Shown here: positions 25,723 through 34,268 of the stretch, piece after piece | Position numbering within the stretch: position 1 is the stretch's first letter | Layout of the letters: every line of letters starts with the position of its first letter | Origin: Stenotrophomonas maltophilia | GTDB lineage: Bacteria > Pseudomonadota > Gammaproteobacteria > Xanthomonadales > Xanthomonadaceae | Reading direction: 5' to 3' | Assembly (NCBI GenBank): GCA_002387845.1 | Contig: DGLB01000006.1 | Location: forward strand, 25,592-69,519 | DNA: 43,928 nucleotides | Made by a program: the position numbers and the translations under genes | Notes under the pieces: model-generated | The model's input: the letters and a program-made list of their open reading frames with translations, nothing else | The model's database searches: none | Told to the model about the DNA's origin: nothing

Positions 25723-25747
25723 AAGGGCCGATCATTGATCGGCCCTT
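25723..25747 (-). terminator. Strong bidirectional rho-independent terminator
   Basis: A 12-bp perfect inverted repeat, AAGGGCCGATCA and its complement, around one base. On the minus strand it is followed by TTCGTTGG after TT, on the plus strand by CTTTCT. It lies 24 bp beyond the stop of the small lipoprotein gene and upstream of the TonB receptor, insulating the two. Confidence 0.85.
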
Positions 25748-25771
25748 CTTTCTGCTTGGGCTACCGCTGGG

Positions 25772-26233
25772 TCAGCGCGAGCACTTGCCCTTCTGGGCAA
25801 GCTTGAGCGCTGCCACCTGACGACGCCCTTCGGCCTCAGGCACGGCTTCCATTTTCGCCCCACCCACGAATACGCCCATGCGGATCACCTGACGGATGAA
25901 GTAGTTCTTTCCTGACTCCAGCGTCAGCTTGAGATCGTTCGGCGAGAACTCCGACTCGGTCGAGAAGGTGTGTTCGCGATCACCGTCCACGGTGGTGTAG
26001 AAGAACACCTTGTTGGCGGTCTCGCCCAGGCATTCGCCGTCGATCCAGACATCCTTCTTCAGCGCCTGGCCCACACCGCTGTTGCGGAATACGTAGACGC
26101 CCGCCTTTCCTTCGGCCGGAGCCGGGAAGGTCTTGGCGACCTCGAAACTCCCCTTGTCCGCCATCGGCACGCTGGCACAGCCGCTCGTCAGGGCGATGGC
26201 GAACGCCATGCCCAGCATCGAAACCTTTTTCAC
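25772..26233 (-). CDS. DUF2846-type small lipoprotein
   Basis: A 153-aa putative lipoprotein. The leader (KKVSMLGMAFAIALTSGC) ends in a lipobox with Cys19. The mature part has GKAGVYVFRNSGVGQALKKD and DGECLGETANKVFFYTTVD, a beta-rich pattern as in DUF2846 proteins, whose role is unknown. It ends with a Cys three residues from the C-terminus, which could pair with the Cys of DGECLG. The start is a GTG at 26233 with AGGGGG about eight bases upstream; longer forms would place a non-signal extension before the leader. Terminated by the hairpin at 25723-25747. Confidence 0.78.
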   Translation of the reverse strand: MKKVSMLGMAFAIALTSGCASVPMADKGSFEVAKTFPAPAEGKAGVYVFRNSGVGQALKKDVWIDGECLGETANKVFFYTTVDGDREHTFSTESEFSPNDLKLTLESGKNYFIRQVIRMGVFVGGAKMEAVPEAEGRRQVAALKLAQKGKCSR

Positions 26234-26431
26234 GTACAGCCCCCTGTATGCGTGCTTCCTGCGCGCGGAATTGGTTGTGGGTAGCGACGCGGAGCGGGTT
26301 GCAGCCGCATCCAGCGACACCGTCGCGGATTCTATCCCCGCGATGGGCTGGCAGACAGTACTCGGATGGCCAGAATTATTCCGGCGCGCAGGCGCGCGTG
26401 CGGCGCACCTGCGTGGTTACCGCAAACAGCG

Positions 26432-26863
26432 TCAATGCGCCGCCATATAGATGTCCTGCAACACAGCCTTCTCCAGCTCCAGCTCGCCCAGCAGGTTCTT
26501 GACGATGTCGCCCAGGCTGAGGATGCCGACCAGGCGGTTGCCTTCGGTCACCATCAGATGGCGGTGTCGCGAGTACGTCATCAACGCCATCGCCTGCTTA
26601 AGGGTCGCTTCCGGCGAAATGCCTTCCAACCCGGCAGACGGTAACGAGGAGATGACCCGGCGACCGGCCTGCGGACCGTCGTCGGCGAGGCTGCGCACGA
26701 TGTCTTTCTCGGAAATGATCCGGACCGGCACGTCGTCGCGGGTGACCACCAGCGCGGCGATCTTGTTCGCACTCATCTTGTGCGCGGCGGCCCCGATGGT
26801 GTCCTCCACGTCGATGGTGATGACGGCTTGTTTCTTCAGCTGCAGAAGTTCACGAACGTTCAT
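26432..26863 (-). CDS. CBS domain-containing protein
   Basis: A 143-aa protein made of a CBS-domain pair (Bateman module) and nothing else. CBS1 covers about 10-65 (TIGAAAHKMSANKIAALVVTRDD, IISEKDIVRSL) and CBS2 about 75-130 (ISPEATLKQAMALMTYSRHRHLMV, LVGILSLGDIVKNLL). Such stand-alone pairs bind adenosine nucleotides and regulate partner proteins; the partner is unknown. The N-terminus MNVRELLQLK is typical. About 200 bp separate it from the lipoprotein gene on the same strand; no motif was seen there. Confidence 0.9.
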   Translation of the reverse strand: MNVRELLQLKKQAVITIDVEDTIGAAAHKMSANKIAALVVTRDDVPVRIISEKDIVRSLADDGPQAGRRVISSLPSAGLEGISPEATLKQAMALMTYSRHRHLMVTEGNRLVGILSLGDIVKNLLGELELEKAVLQDIYMAAH

Positions 26864-27092
26864 TCTGGTTCCTGTTGCAGGGTACTGAGTGAGTCAAGCG
26901 ACAGTTCGTCGCAGAACCGGCTGACGACCCTGAGAATGGCACCGGGCGTAGAACAGGCGCTGAATGTTCCTGGCGGACCGGGCTAAAGTTTTTCGAGTGG
27001 ACAGCTTTGGCACAGCAGCCACCTATTCAGGTTTCCACGAAGTGCTTGACCGGCTTAGCGCGAACGCGAAATGATCCAGCACCGTCCCGTCA

Positions 27093-27773
27093 ATGGAACT
27101 GACCGTGTACCTGCGTGATGTCATGGTGTTGCCCACCCAACACGGCAAGGAAGGCATTGGTCGCCTTCGCGAGGCCAGCGACCATGTGCTGGATACCCTT
27201 CGCCACTACCTGCCGAAGAAGTACGAGCTCAATGGCCTGCGGCGACTGGTCATCTACCTGGGCGTGGACACGGACGGCGAGCGCCTGGTGTCGCCAGGGG
27301 CCGTTGATGGTGTCGGCGAAATTCTGGCTGACAGCTTCGATCTGGATGGCTGGTTCGATGCCCCGCAGGACATCAAGGACCGCCGCATACTGCAGTGCGT
27401 GGAAGACGTATTGGTCGGACGCTCCCTTGAGTTCGGCACCGATCCGGAGCCCCTGCGCACGGCAGCACAGAGCGTGCGTGACGCCGGCTATCGCCTGGAC
27501 ACCGAACTGCCCTGCTCCCGCACCCATCCCAGCCGGAAGTTCCGGGTCCGACTGATCCGGCGCTTTGCACCGGGCGGCACGTTTGTCATTGCCCGCGTCA
27601 CCGCGCTGAAGGGCGAAGTGCTGCATGAGGAGGAATTGCTGGCCGGTGCCTGGGTGGTCACGGTGAGCGACAGGTATCGCGGTAGCCGATGGAACGGAGA
27701 TACGCTTGAGATACTGGATGGCCAAGGGCGAAAGACCACAGAGTTCGCCTGCGCGCCCTACCTGCACATGTGA
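27093..27773 (+). CDS. Unrecognised 226-aa protein
   Basis: I do not recognise this family. It is soluble with no signal peptide or membrane segment. The N-terminal half is mixed alpha/beta (VYLRDVMVLP, RRLVIYLGVDTDGE); an acidic stretch with DSFDLDGWFDAPQDIKDR follows; the C-terminal half is basic and beta-rich (SRKFRVRLIRRFAPGGTFVIARV) and ends CAPYLHM. The opening ATG at 27093 has no good ribosome binding site, so the start is uncertain. The 230 bp before it hold no recognised gene. It opens the accessory patch that continues with the antitoxin-like and SymE-like genes and converges with the former. Confidence 0.65.
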   Translation: MELTVYLRDVMVLPTQHGKEGIGRLREASDHVLDTLRHYLPKKYELNGLRRLVIYLGVDTDGERLVSPGAVDGVGEILADSFDLDGWFDAPQDIKDRRILQCVEDVLVGRSLEFGTDPEPLRTAAQSVRDAGYRLDTELPCSRTHPSRKFRVRLIRRFAPGGTFVIARVTALKGEVLHEEELLAGAWVVTVSDRYRGSRWNGDTLEILDGQGRKTTEFACAPYLHM

Positions 27774-27820
27774 TCAGCCGATGCATCCTGCTGGCTGTCG
27801 AGCAGCTCACGCCCACCTTG

Positions 27821-28123
27821 TTACACGGCACTGGCATGCAGTTTCAGACCCAGCGCCTTGGTAACTTTCAGGACAGTTGAGAAATCCGGGCTGCGCTCGC
27901 CGGATAACGCGCGATGTAAGCTCTCTCGTGACACACCTGCATCACGCGCGACCTTGGTCATCCCTTGTGCACGAGCGATATCCCCGAGTGCCCTGGCGAT
28001 GAATGCAGCATCACCTTCGCTTTCCTCAATGCATGCATCGAGATACGCAGCCATTTCCTCGGGCGTACGGAGATGCTCGGCAACGTCAAATCTGTCTAGC
28101 GCTTTGTTTCTGCGTGTTGCCAT
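27821..28123 (-). CDS. Addiction-module antidote protein (HigA-like), apparently without toxin
   Basis: A 100-aa HTH protein of the putative addiction-module antidote family. The N-terminal part DRFDVAEHLRTPEEMAAYLDACIEE is the family signature. The Xre-like HTH is MTKVARDAGVSRESLHRALSGE, read across residues 55-76, followed by PDFSTVLKVTKALGLKLHA. In this family the antidote normally follows a RelE-type toxin of about 100 aa. No such gene is readable on the minus strand between 28124 and 28400 in any frame I examined, nor downstream. GGAGG lies eleven bases before the ATG. It is divergent from the SymE-like gene. Confidence 0.88.
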   Translation of the reverse strand: MATRRNKALDRFDVAEHLRTPEEMAAYLDACIEESEGDAAFIARALGDIARAQGMTKVARDAGVSRESLHRALSGERSPDFSTVLKVTKALGLKLHASAV

Positions 28124-28385
28124 GACGTGATCTACCTCCTCTGGTCGGGTGCCTACAGTCGCATTTGAGATAATGCCAACCACGGAAACTTTTGAGTCGA
28201 TCAAGACAGCGCATGTCACCTTCTGCACGAGAGTTGGCTCATTGGTCGGCCATGGACTACGCTCCGGATGGAGCAACCGTCCTCGCGACGCGCAGCTTGT
28301 GTTCTGGAGCCTGAACTCTCCTTGGATTCCGCTTAACCCAGCGTTCCGTCGCCCTGACTGGACGCAATCCAAGAGGAGATTGTTG

Positions 28386-28703
28386 ATGCGCAAGAAGACC
28401 GATAGACCGCTGGATCCTGAGGCGGCGGACACGACAGAACCCAAGGTGACCAAGAAGCCCAGCGCTGGCTGGTATCGACCCAGATATATACGCGTTGGCG
28501 TTCTGAACGGCCCGGACGGCCGACCCGTCATCATAGACGGGGTCGAGGTGCCCTACTTCAAGATGCGGGGGATGTGGATACATCGGATGGGTGGCACGGC
28601 ACGAAGTCGCCTTCGTATCGATGAGGAGCCTGGGCGCATCATTCTGTCGGTGGATGAGCCGGTGGTTGAGGTGAAAAAGGTGCGGGGGAAGGTGTCGGCG
28701 TAG
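28386..28703 (+). CDS. SymE-like toxin family protein
   Basis: A 105-aa protein with a charged N-terminus (about 1-32) and a C-terminal domain resembling SymE: RYIRVGVLNGPDGRP, then PYFKMRGMWIHRMG, and EEPGRIILSVDEPV, matching the order (hydrophobic strand, LKGxWLxxAGF-like helix, xPGRLVI strand) of SymE, an SOS-linked toxin of AbrB-like fold in E. coli. The ATG at 28386 has AGGAG seven bases upstream. The frame is open further upstream but that part has no such site or similarity. E. coli SymE is controlled by an antisense RNA; no equivalent can be shown here. The GC content upstream is lower than in neighbours. Confidence 0.6.
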   Translation: MRKKTDRPLDPEAADTTEPKVTKKPSAGWYRPRYIRVGVLNGPDGRPVIIDGVEVPYFKMRGMWIHRMGGTARSRLRIDEEPGRIILSVDEPVVEVKKVRGKVSA

Positions 28704-28727
28704 CCGGTGACGCGGGGCCGGAACGAA

Positions 28728-28754
28728 GAGCGGACACGCATGGCGTGTCCCTAC
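28728..28754. repeat. GTAG-type REP, variant core
   Basis: Stem GGACACGC with GCGTGTCC and loop ATG, ending CCCTAC (GTAGGG on the minus strand). It differs in core from the GGCCGTTGGCC copies but has the same head. It follows the SymE-like gene. Confidence 0.75.
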
Positions 28755-28766
28755 GGGATGAAATGC

Positions 28767-28794
28767 GAAAAGGCCGGTTCTGGCCGGCCTTTTC
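28767..28794. terminator. Bidirectional terminator between symE-like gene and glmS
   Basis: An 11-bp perfect stem, GAAAAGGCCGG with its complement, and six-base loop TTCTGG. The stem itself ends in TTTTC on both strands, so it can end transcription from both convergent genes. Confidence 0.85.
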
Positions 28795-28804
28795 GGGGAG
28801 GAGC

Positions 28805-28826
28805 AGCGGGGCGAGCCCCGCTCTAC
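28805..28826. repeat. GTAG-type REP
   Basis: Stem AGCGGGGC with GCCCCGCT and loop GA, followed by CTAC. Same core as one arm at 17850-17895 and as the element between atpA and atpG. Confidence 0.75.
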
Positions 28827-28878
28827 GGCGTTGGCATCGGTGTCGGGCTTCCCGACGGCGATGGGCTCTAGGAGCGCA

Positions 28879-30720
<1,842 letters not shown>

Positions 30721-30781
30721 AGCGTCGTATCCCTGCAGTTGAGACCCGCATTCTAACGTGGCGACCCGGACGGCTTGGTGC

Positions 30782-30832
30782 GTGTCCGCTTAACAAAAGT
30801 GTCCGGCGCGGTGTCCGCGGACACCCGGACAG
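30782..30832 (+). promoter_or_regulatory. Probable enhancer/operator cluster for the NtrC-type regulator
   Basis: Repeated GTGTCCG half-sites: direct copies at 30782-30788, 30799-30805 and 30811-30817, inverted CGGACAC at 30818-30824 and CGGACAG at 30826-30832. The third and fourth form the perfect 14-bp palindrome GTGTCCGCGGACAC. The cluster ends about 45 bp upstream of a sigma-54 promoter, as expected for an enhancer-binding activator. The link to the regulator gene at 35964 is inference. Confidence 0.7.
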
Positions 30833-30874
30833 TGGCAATTCGCACGCAACCCCTTGTTTTTCAATGGCGAAAAG

Positions 30875-30892
30875 TTGGCACGGAGTCTGCTT
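30875..30892 (+). promoter_or_regulatory. Sigma-54 (-24/-12) promoter of the export cluster
   Basis: TTGGCACGGAGTCTGCTT matches the RpoN consensus: GG at 30877-30878 and GC at 30889-30890 with exactly ten bases between, and TGGCACG intact. Transcription would start near 30901-30903, about 24 bases before the adaptor start codon. The A/T-rich stretch CTTGTTTTTCAATGG between it and the enhancer cluster could take IHF. Confidence 0.85.
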
Positions 30893-30925
30893 TGTATTCA
30901 CGCAGACCCAACGCGAACGAGCCCG

Positions 30926-32194
30926 ATGATCCGCGACACTTCCGCCCAGGACCAATCCTTCGCCCCGACGGCCACCGCCGCGCCCTGGAAACGCTGGCTG
31001 TGGCCGGCCTTGGCTGCCCTGGTGGTGCTGCTGGGCATCGGCTTCGCTGTGCGCGCCTGGCTGGGAGCCAGCCGCTCGGTGGACAGCAGCCGGGTCCGCA
31101 TTGCCGAGGTCACCCAGGGCGACCTGGTCCGCGATATCGCCGCCGACGGCCGGGTGATCGCCGCCAACAGCCCGGTGCTGTACGCCATCTCCGCCGGCAC
31201 CGTGGACCTGAAAGTGGTGGCCGGTGACGTGGTGAAGAAAGGCCAGGAACTGGCGATCATCGACAGCCCGGAACTGCGCAGCAAGCTGGCCCAGGAACAG
31301 GCCACCCTGGCCGGCCTGGAAGCCGAGGCCAGCCGCGCCCAGCTGGATGCCACCCTGGCCCGCGCCAAGGCGCGCAAGGACACCGACCAGGCCAGCATTG
31401 AACGGCAGGCGGCCGAACGCGACCTGCAGCGCTACCAGCGCGGCTATGACGGTGGCGCGGTGCCGCAGATCGACCTGGCCAAGGCCAACGACACCCTGAA
31501 GAAGGCCGACATCTCGCTGGCCAACGCCCAGACCGACGCCCGCCTGCAGGGCCAGGGCGCGGACCTGGATGCGCGCAACAAGCGCCTGCTGGCCGACCGC
31601 CAGCGCGCGGTGGTGGACGAAGTGCAGCGCCAGGTGGATGCCCTGACCCTGCGCGCACCGTTCGACGGCCAGGTCGGCCAGGTGCAGGCCACCCAGCACA
31701 CCCAGGTGCCGGCCAACGCGCCGGTGCTGGGCGTGGTCGACCTGTCGCGCTTCGAGATCGAGATCAAGGTGCCGGAGAGCTTCGCCCGCGACCTGAGCAT
31801 CGGCATTCCGGCCCAGCTCACCAGTGGCAACGGCCAGCCGTTCCCGGGCGAGATCAGCGCGGTGTCACCGGAAGTTGTCGCTGGCGAAGTGAATGCCCGC
31901 ATCCGCTTTACTGACAAGCAGCCGCAGGGCCTGCGCCAGAGCCAGCGCATGCAGGCCCGGGTGGTGCTCGACACCCGACGCAATGTGCTGAAGGTGGAAC
32001 GTGGCCCGTTCGTTGAACAGGGCAATGGCCAGGCATACGTGATGGACGGCAGCGTCGCCATCCGTCGCCCGGTGCAACTGGGCGTGAGCAGCCTGGGCGA
32101 AGTGGAAATCCTTTCCGGCCTGCAACCCGGCGAACGCGTCGTGGTGTCAGGCAGTGATCTGTTCGGCGATGCCGAGCGCGTGTCCGTCAACTAA
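30926..32194 (+). CDS. HlyD/RND-type periplasmic adaptor of an ABC exporter
   Basis: Membrane-fusion protein of 422 aa that would link the inner-membrane ABC complex to an outer-membrane channel, as MacA does. One N-terminal membrane anchor (about 23-45, LWPALAALVVLLGIGFAV) is followed by the split lipoyl domain (GRVIAANSPVLYAISAGTV and TLRAPFDGQVGQVQ, the latter near 235). A long coiled-coil hairpin lies between (about 100-230, rich in Ala, Lys, Gln and Arg), and the beta-barrel and proximal domains come last. First gene of the cluster, directly behind the sigma-54 promoter. No outer-membrane TolC-like gene is in the unit. Confidence 0.9.
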   Translation: MIRDTSAQDQSFAPTATAAPWKRWLWPALAALVVLLGIGFAVRAWLGASRSVDSSRVRIAEVTQGDLVRDIAADGRVIAANSPVLYAISAGTVDLKVVAGDVVKKGQELAIIDSPELRSKLAQEQATLAGLEAEASRAQLDATLARAKARKDTDQASIERQAAERDLQRYQRGYDGGAVPQIDLAKANDTLKKADISLANAQTDARLQGQGADLDARNKRLLADRQRAVVDEVQRQVDALTLRAPFDGQVGQVQATQHTQVPANAPVLGVVDLSRFEIEIKVPESFARDLSIGIPAQLTSGNGQPFPGEISAVSPEVVAGEVNARIRFTDKQPQGLRQSQRMQARVVLDTRRNVLKVERGPFVEQGNGQAYVMDGSVAIRRPVQLGVSSLGEVEILSGLQPGERVVVSGSDLFGDAERVSVN

Positions 32195-32222
32195 CCCTTA
32201 CGACTTCCAGAAGGAAACTGTC

Positions 32223-32942
32223 ATGCTTGAGATGCGCTCGGTTGCCAAAGTGTTCCGCACCGAACAGGTGGAGACCCACGCCCTGCGGTCGCTGGACCTG
32301 CACGTGAAAGAAGGCGAGTTCGTCGCCGTGACCGGTCCGTCCGGCTCCGGCAAGACCACCTTCCTCAATATTGCCGGACTGCTGGAAACCTTCACCAGCG
32401 GCACCTACCTGCTCGACGGCCAGGACGTCAGCAAGCTCGGCGACGACGCCCGCAGCAAGCTGCGCAACCAGAAGATCGGCTTCATCTTCCAGGGCTTCAA
32501 CCTGATCTCCGACCTGAACCTGTTCGACAACGTCGACGTACCGTTGCGCTACCGCGGCATGCCGGCGGCCGAACGCCGCCAGCGCATCGAGCACGCGCTC
32601 AAGCAGGTGGGCCTGGGGTCGCGCATGAAGCATTACCCGTCGGAACTGTCCGGCGGCCAGCAGCAGCGCGCCGCGATTGCCCGCGCCCTGGCCGGCAGCC
32701 CGCGCCTGCTGCTGGCCGACGAACCGACCGGCAACCTGGACAGCCAGATGGCCCGCGGCGTCATGGAGCTGCTGGAAGAGATCAACGCGGCCGGCACCAC
32801 CATCGTGATGGTCACCCATGATCCGGAACTGGCCGCGCGCGCGCAGCGCAACGTCCACATCGTCGATGGCCAGGCCACCGACCTGGTGCGCGAACCGGTG
32901 CTGGCCACGCCGCGCCCTGTTGTTGCCTCGGTCAACGAGTGA
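32223..32942 (+). CDS. MacB/LolD-type ABC transporter ATP-binding protein
   Basis: ATPase of 239 aa. Walker A is GPSGSGKTT, the signature LSGGQQQRAAIARAL, Walker B LLLADEPTGNLDS and the switch histidine MVTHD. Its N-terminus MLEMRSVAKVFRTEQVETHAL fits the MacB/LolD group that powers tripartite exporters and lipoprotein release rather than substrate import. AAGGA stands seven bases before the ATG at 32223. It lies 28 bp after the adaptor gene and eight bases before the first permease start, so it is in the same operon. Confidence 0.93.
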   Translation: MLEMRSVAKVFRTEQVETHALRSLDLHVKEGEFVAVTGPSGSGKTTFLNIAGLLETFTSGTYLLDGQDVSKLGDDARSKLRNQKIGFIFQGFNLISDLNLFDNVDVPLRYRGMPAAERRQRIEHALKQVGLGSRMKHYPSELSGGQQQRAAIARALAGSPRLLLADEPTGNLDSQMARGVMELLEEINAAGTTIVMVTHDPELAARAQRNVHIVDGQATDLVREPVLATPRPVVASVNE

Positions 32943-32950
32943 GGCCCGCC

Positions 32951-34252
32951 ATGATCGCCTACTACTTCCGATTGGCGCTGCGCAGTTTCCGGCGCAACAA
33001 GGTGCTGACTGCGCTGATGGTCATCGCCATCGCGCTGGGCATCGGCGCATCGATGACCACACTCACCGTGTTCCATGTGCTCTCCGGCGACCCGATTCCG
33101 CAGAAGAGCGACCGTCTGTTCAATGTCCAGCTCGACCCGCGCCCGATGATCGGCTACCAGCCCAGCGAGGAACCGGAGGAGCAGGTCACCCGCTACGACG
33201 GCGAAACCCTGCTGCGCGAGAAGAAAGCCAGGCACCAGGTACTGATGACCGGCGGTGGCGTCACGGTGGAGCCGGAAGGCAGTACGCTGCGTCCGTTCAC
33301 CACCGATGCGCGCTATACGTCGACCGACTTCTTCGCGATGTTCGATACGCCGTTCCAGTATGGCCAGGGCTGGAAGGCCGACCAGGACGAAGGTCGCGGC
33401 CGGGTGGCGGTGATCTCCAAGGCCCTCAACGACAAGCTGTTCAATGGACAGAACAGCGTGGGGCGCCCGCTGCGCATGGACGGCCACACCTTCAACGTGG
33501 TGGGCGTGCTGGAGACCTGGAACCCCAACCCGCACTTCTACGACCTGGAAACCGGTCGCTATGGCGACAGCGAGGACATTTACGTGCCGGTCTCCACCGC
33601 ACTGGACCTCAAGTTTGGCCGCAATGGCAACATGAACTGCTGGGGCAATGCGAACGGTGAGGAAACCGCACTCAATGCGCCGTGCGTGTGGATGCAGTAC
33701 TGGGTGGAGCTTGACTCGGCCAGCGCTGCCGCCGACTACCGTGCGTACCTGGAGAACTACTCGGCCCAGCAGAAGGCGGCCGGTCGCTTCCAGCGCCCGT
33801 CCAACGTGCGCCTGCGCAGCGTGATGGAGTGGCTGGACTTCAAGCAGGTGGTCCCCAGCGACGTGCGACTGCAACTGTGGCTCGCGCTTGGCTTCCTGGC
33901 GGTGTGCCTGATCAATACCGTGGGCCTGCTGCTGGCCAAGTTCCTGCGCCGCAGTGGCGAGATCGGCGTGCGCCGTGCATTGGGAGCCAGCCGTGGGCAG
34001 ATCTTCCTGCAGTCGCTGGTCGAGGCGGGCACGGTGGGACTGGCGGGCGGCATCCTCGGCCTCGGGCTGGCAATGCTGGGTCTGTATGCCGTGCGCCAAC
34101 AGCCGGTGGACTACGCCAAGCTGGCCACCCTGGATGGCTCGATGCTGCTGCTCACGTTCGGCCTGACCCTGGCGGCCAGCCTGCTGGCCGGCTTCCTGCC
34201 GGCGCTGCGCGCGATGCAGGTCACCCCCGCCATCCAACTCAAGTCGCAGTAA
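32951..34252 (+). CDS. FtsX/MacB-type ABC transporter permease (first)
   Basis: A 433-aa permease with four membrane segments in the MacB layout: one near the N-terminus (about 18-38), a large periplasmic domain (about 40-300, MacB_PCD type) and three C-terminal segments. The coupling region FLRRSGEIGVRRALGASRGQI is typical of FtsX. I chose the ATG at 32951, with GAGG seven bases upstream, over the in-frame GTG at 32939 that overlaps the ATPase stop. The periplasmic domain has a CWGNANGEE...NAPCVW stretch with two cysteines that could form a disulfide. It pairs with the next permease as a heterodimer. Confidence 0.9.
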   Translation: MIAYYFRLALRSFRRNKVLTALMVIAIALGIGASMTTLTVFHVLSGDPIPQKSDRLFNVQLDPRPMIGYQPSEEPEEQVTRYDGETLLREKKARHQVLMTGGGVTVEPEGSTLRPFTTDARYTSTDFFAMFDTPFQYGQGWKADQDEGRGRVAVISKALNDKLFNGQNSVGRPLRMDGHTFNVVGVLETWNPNPHFYDLETGRYGDSEDIYVPVSTALDLKFGRNGNMNCWGNANGEETALNAPCVWMQYWVELDSASAAADYRAYLENYSAQQKAAGRFQRPSNVRLRSVMEWLDFKQVVPSDVRLQLWLALGFLAVCLINTVGLLLAKFLRRSGEIGVRRALGASRGQIFLQSLVEAGTVGLAGGILGLGLAMLGLYAVRQQPVDYAKLATLDGSMLLLTFGLTLAASLLAGFLPALRAMQVTPAIQLKSQ

Positions 34253-34268
34253 GGATCCGGAGCACACC

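Noticed and set aside
26984..27005. TAAAGTTT before the unknown 226-aa gene, like a flagellar sigma-28 -35 element
   Set aside because: No acceptable GCCGATAA-like -10 follows at 11 or 12 bases, so only half of the promoter is present.
27008..27023. TGGCAC near 27009 as a second sigma-54 promoter
   Set aside because: The bases ten positions after GG are AC, not GC; the -12 element is missing.
28149..28385. N-terminal extension of the SymE-like protein to 28149
   Set aside because: No ribosome binding site and no SymE similarity upstream of 28386, where AGGAG stands seven bases before the ATG.
28124..28534. Minus-strand extension upstream of the antitoxin-like gene as a fused toxin
   Set aside because: The read-through sequence has none of the RelE/HigB patterns, and the family start MATRRNK at 28123 is clear.
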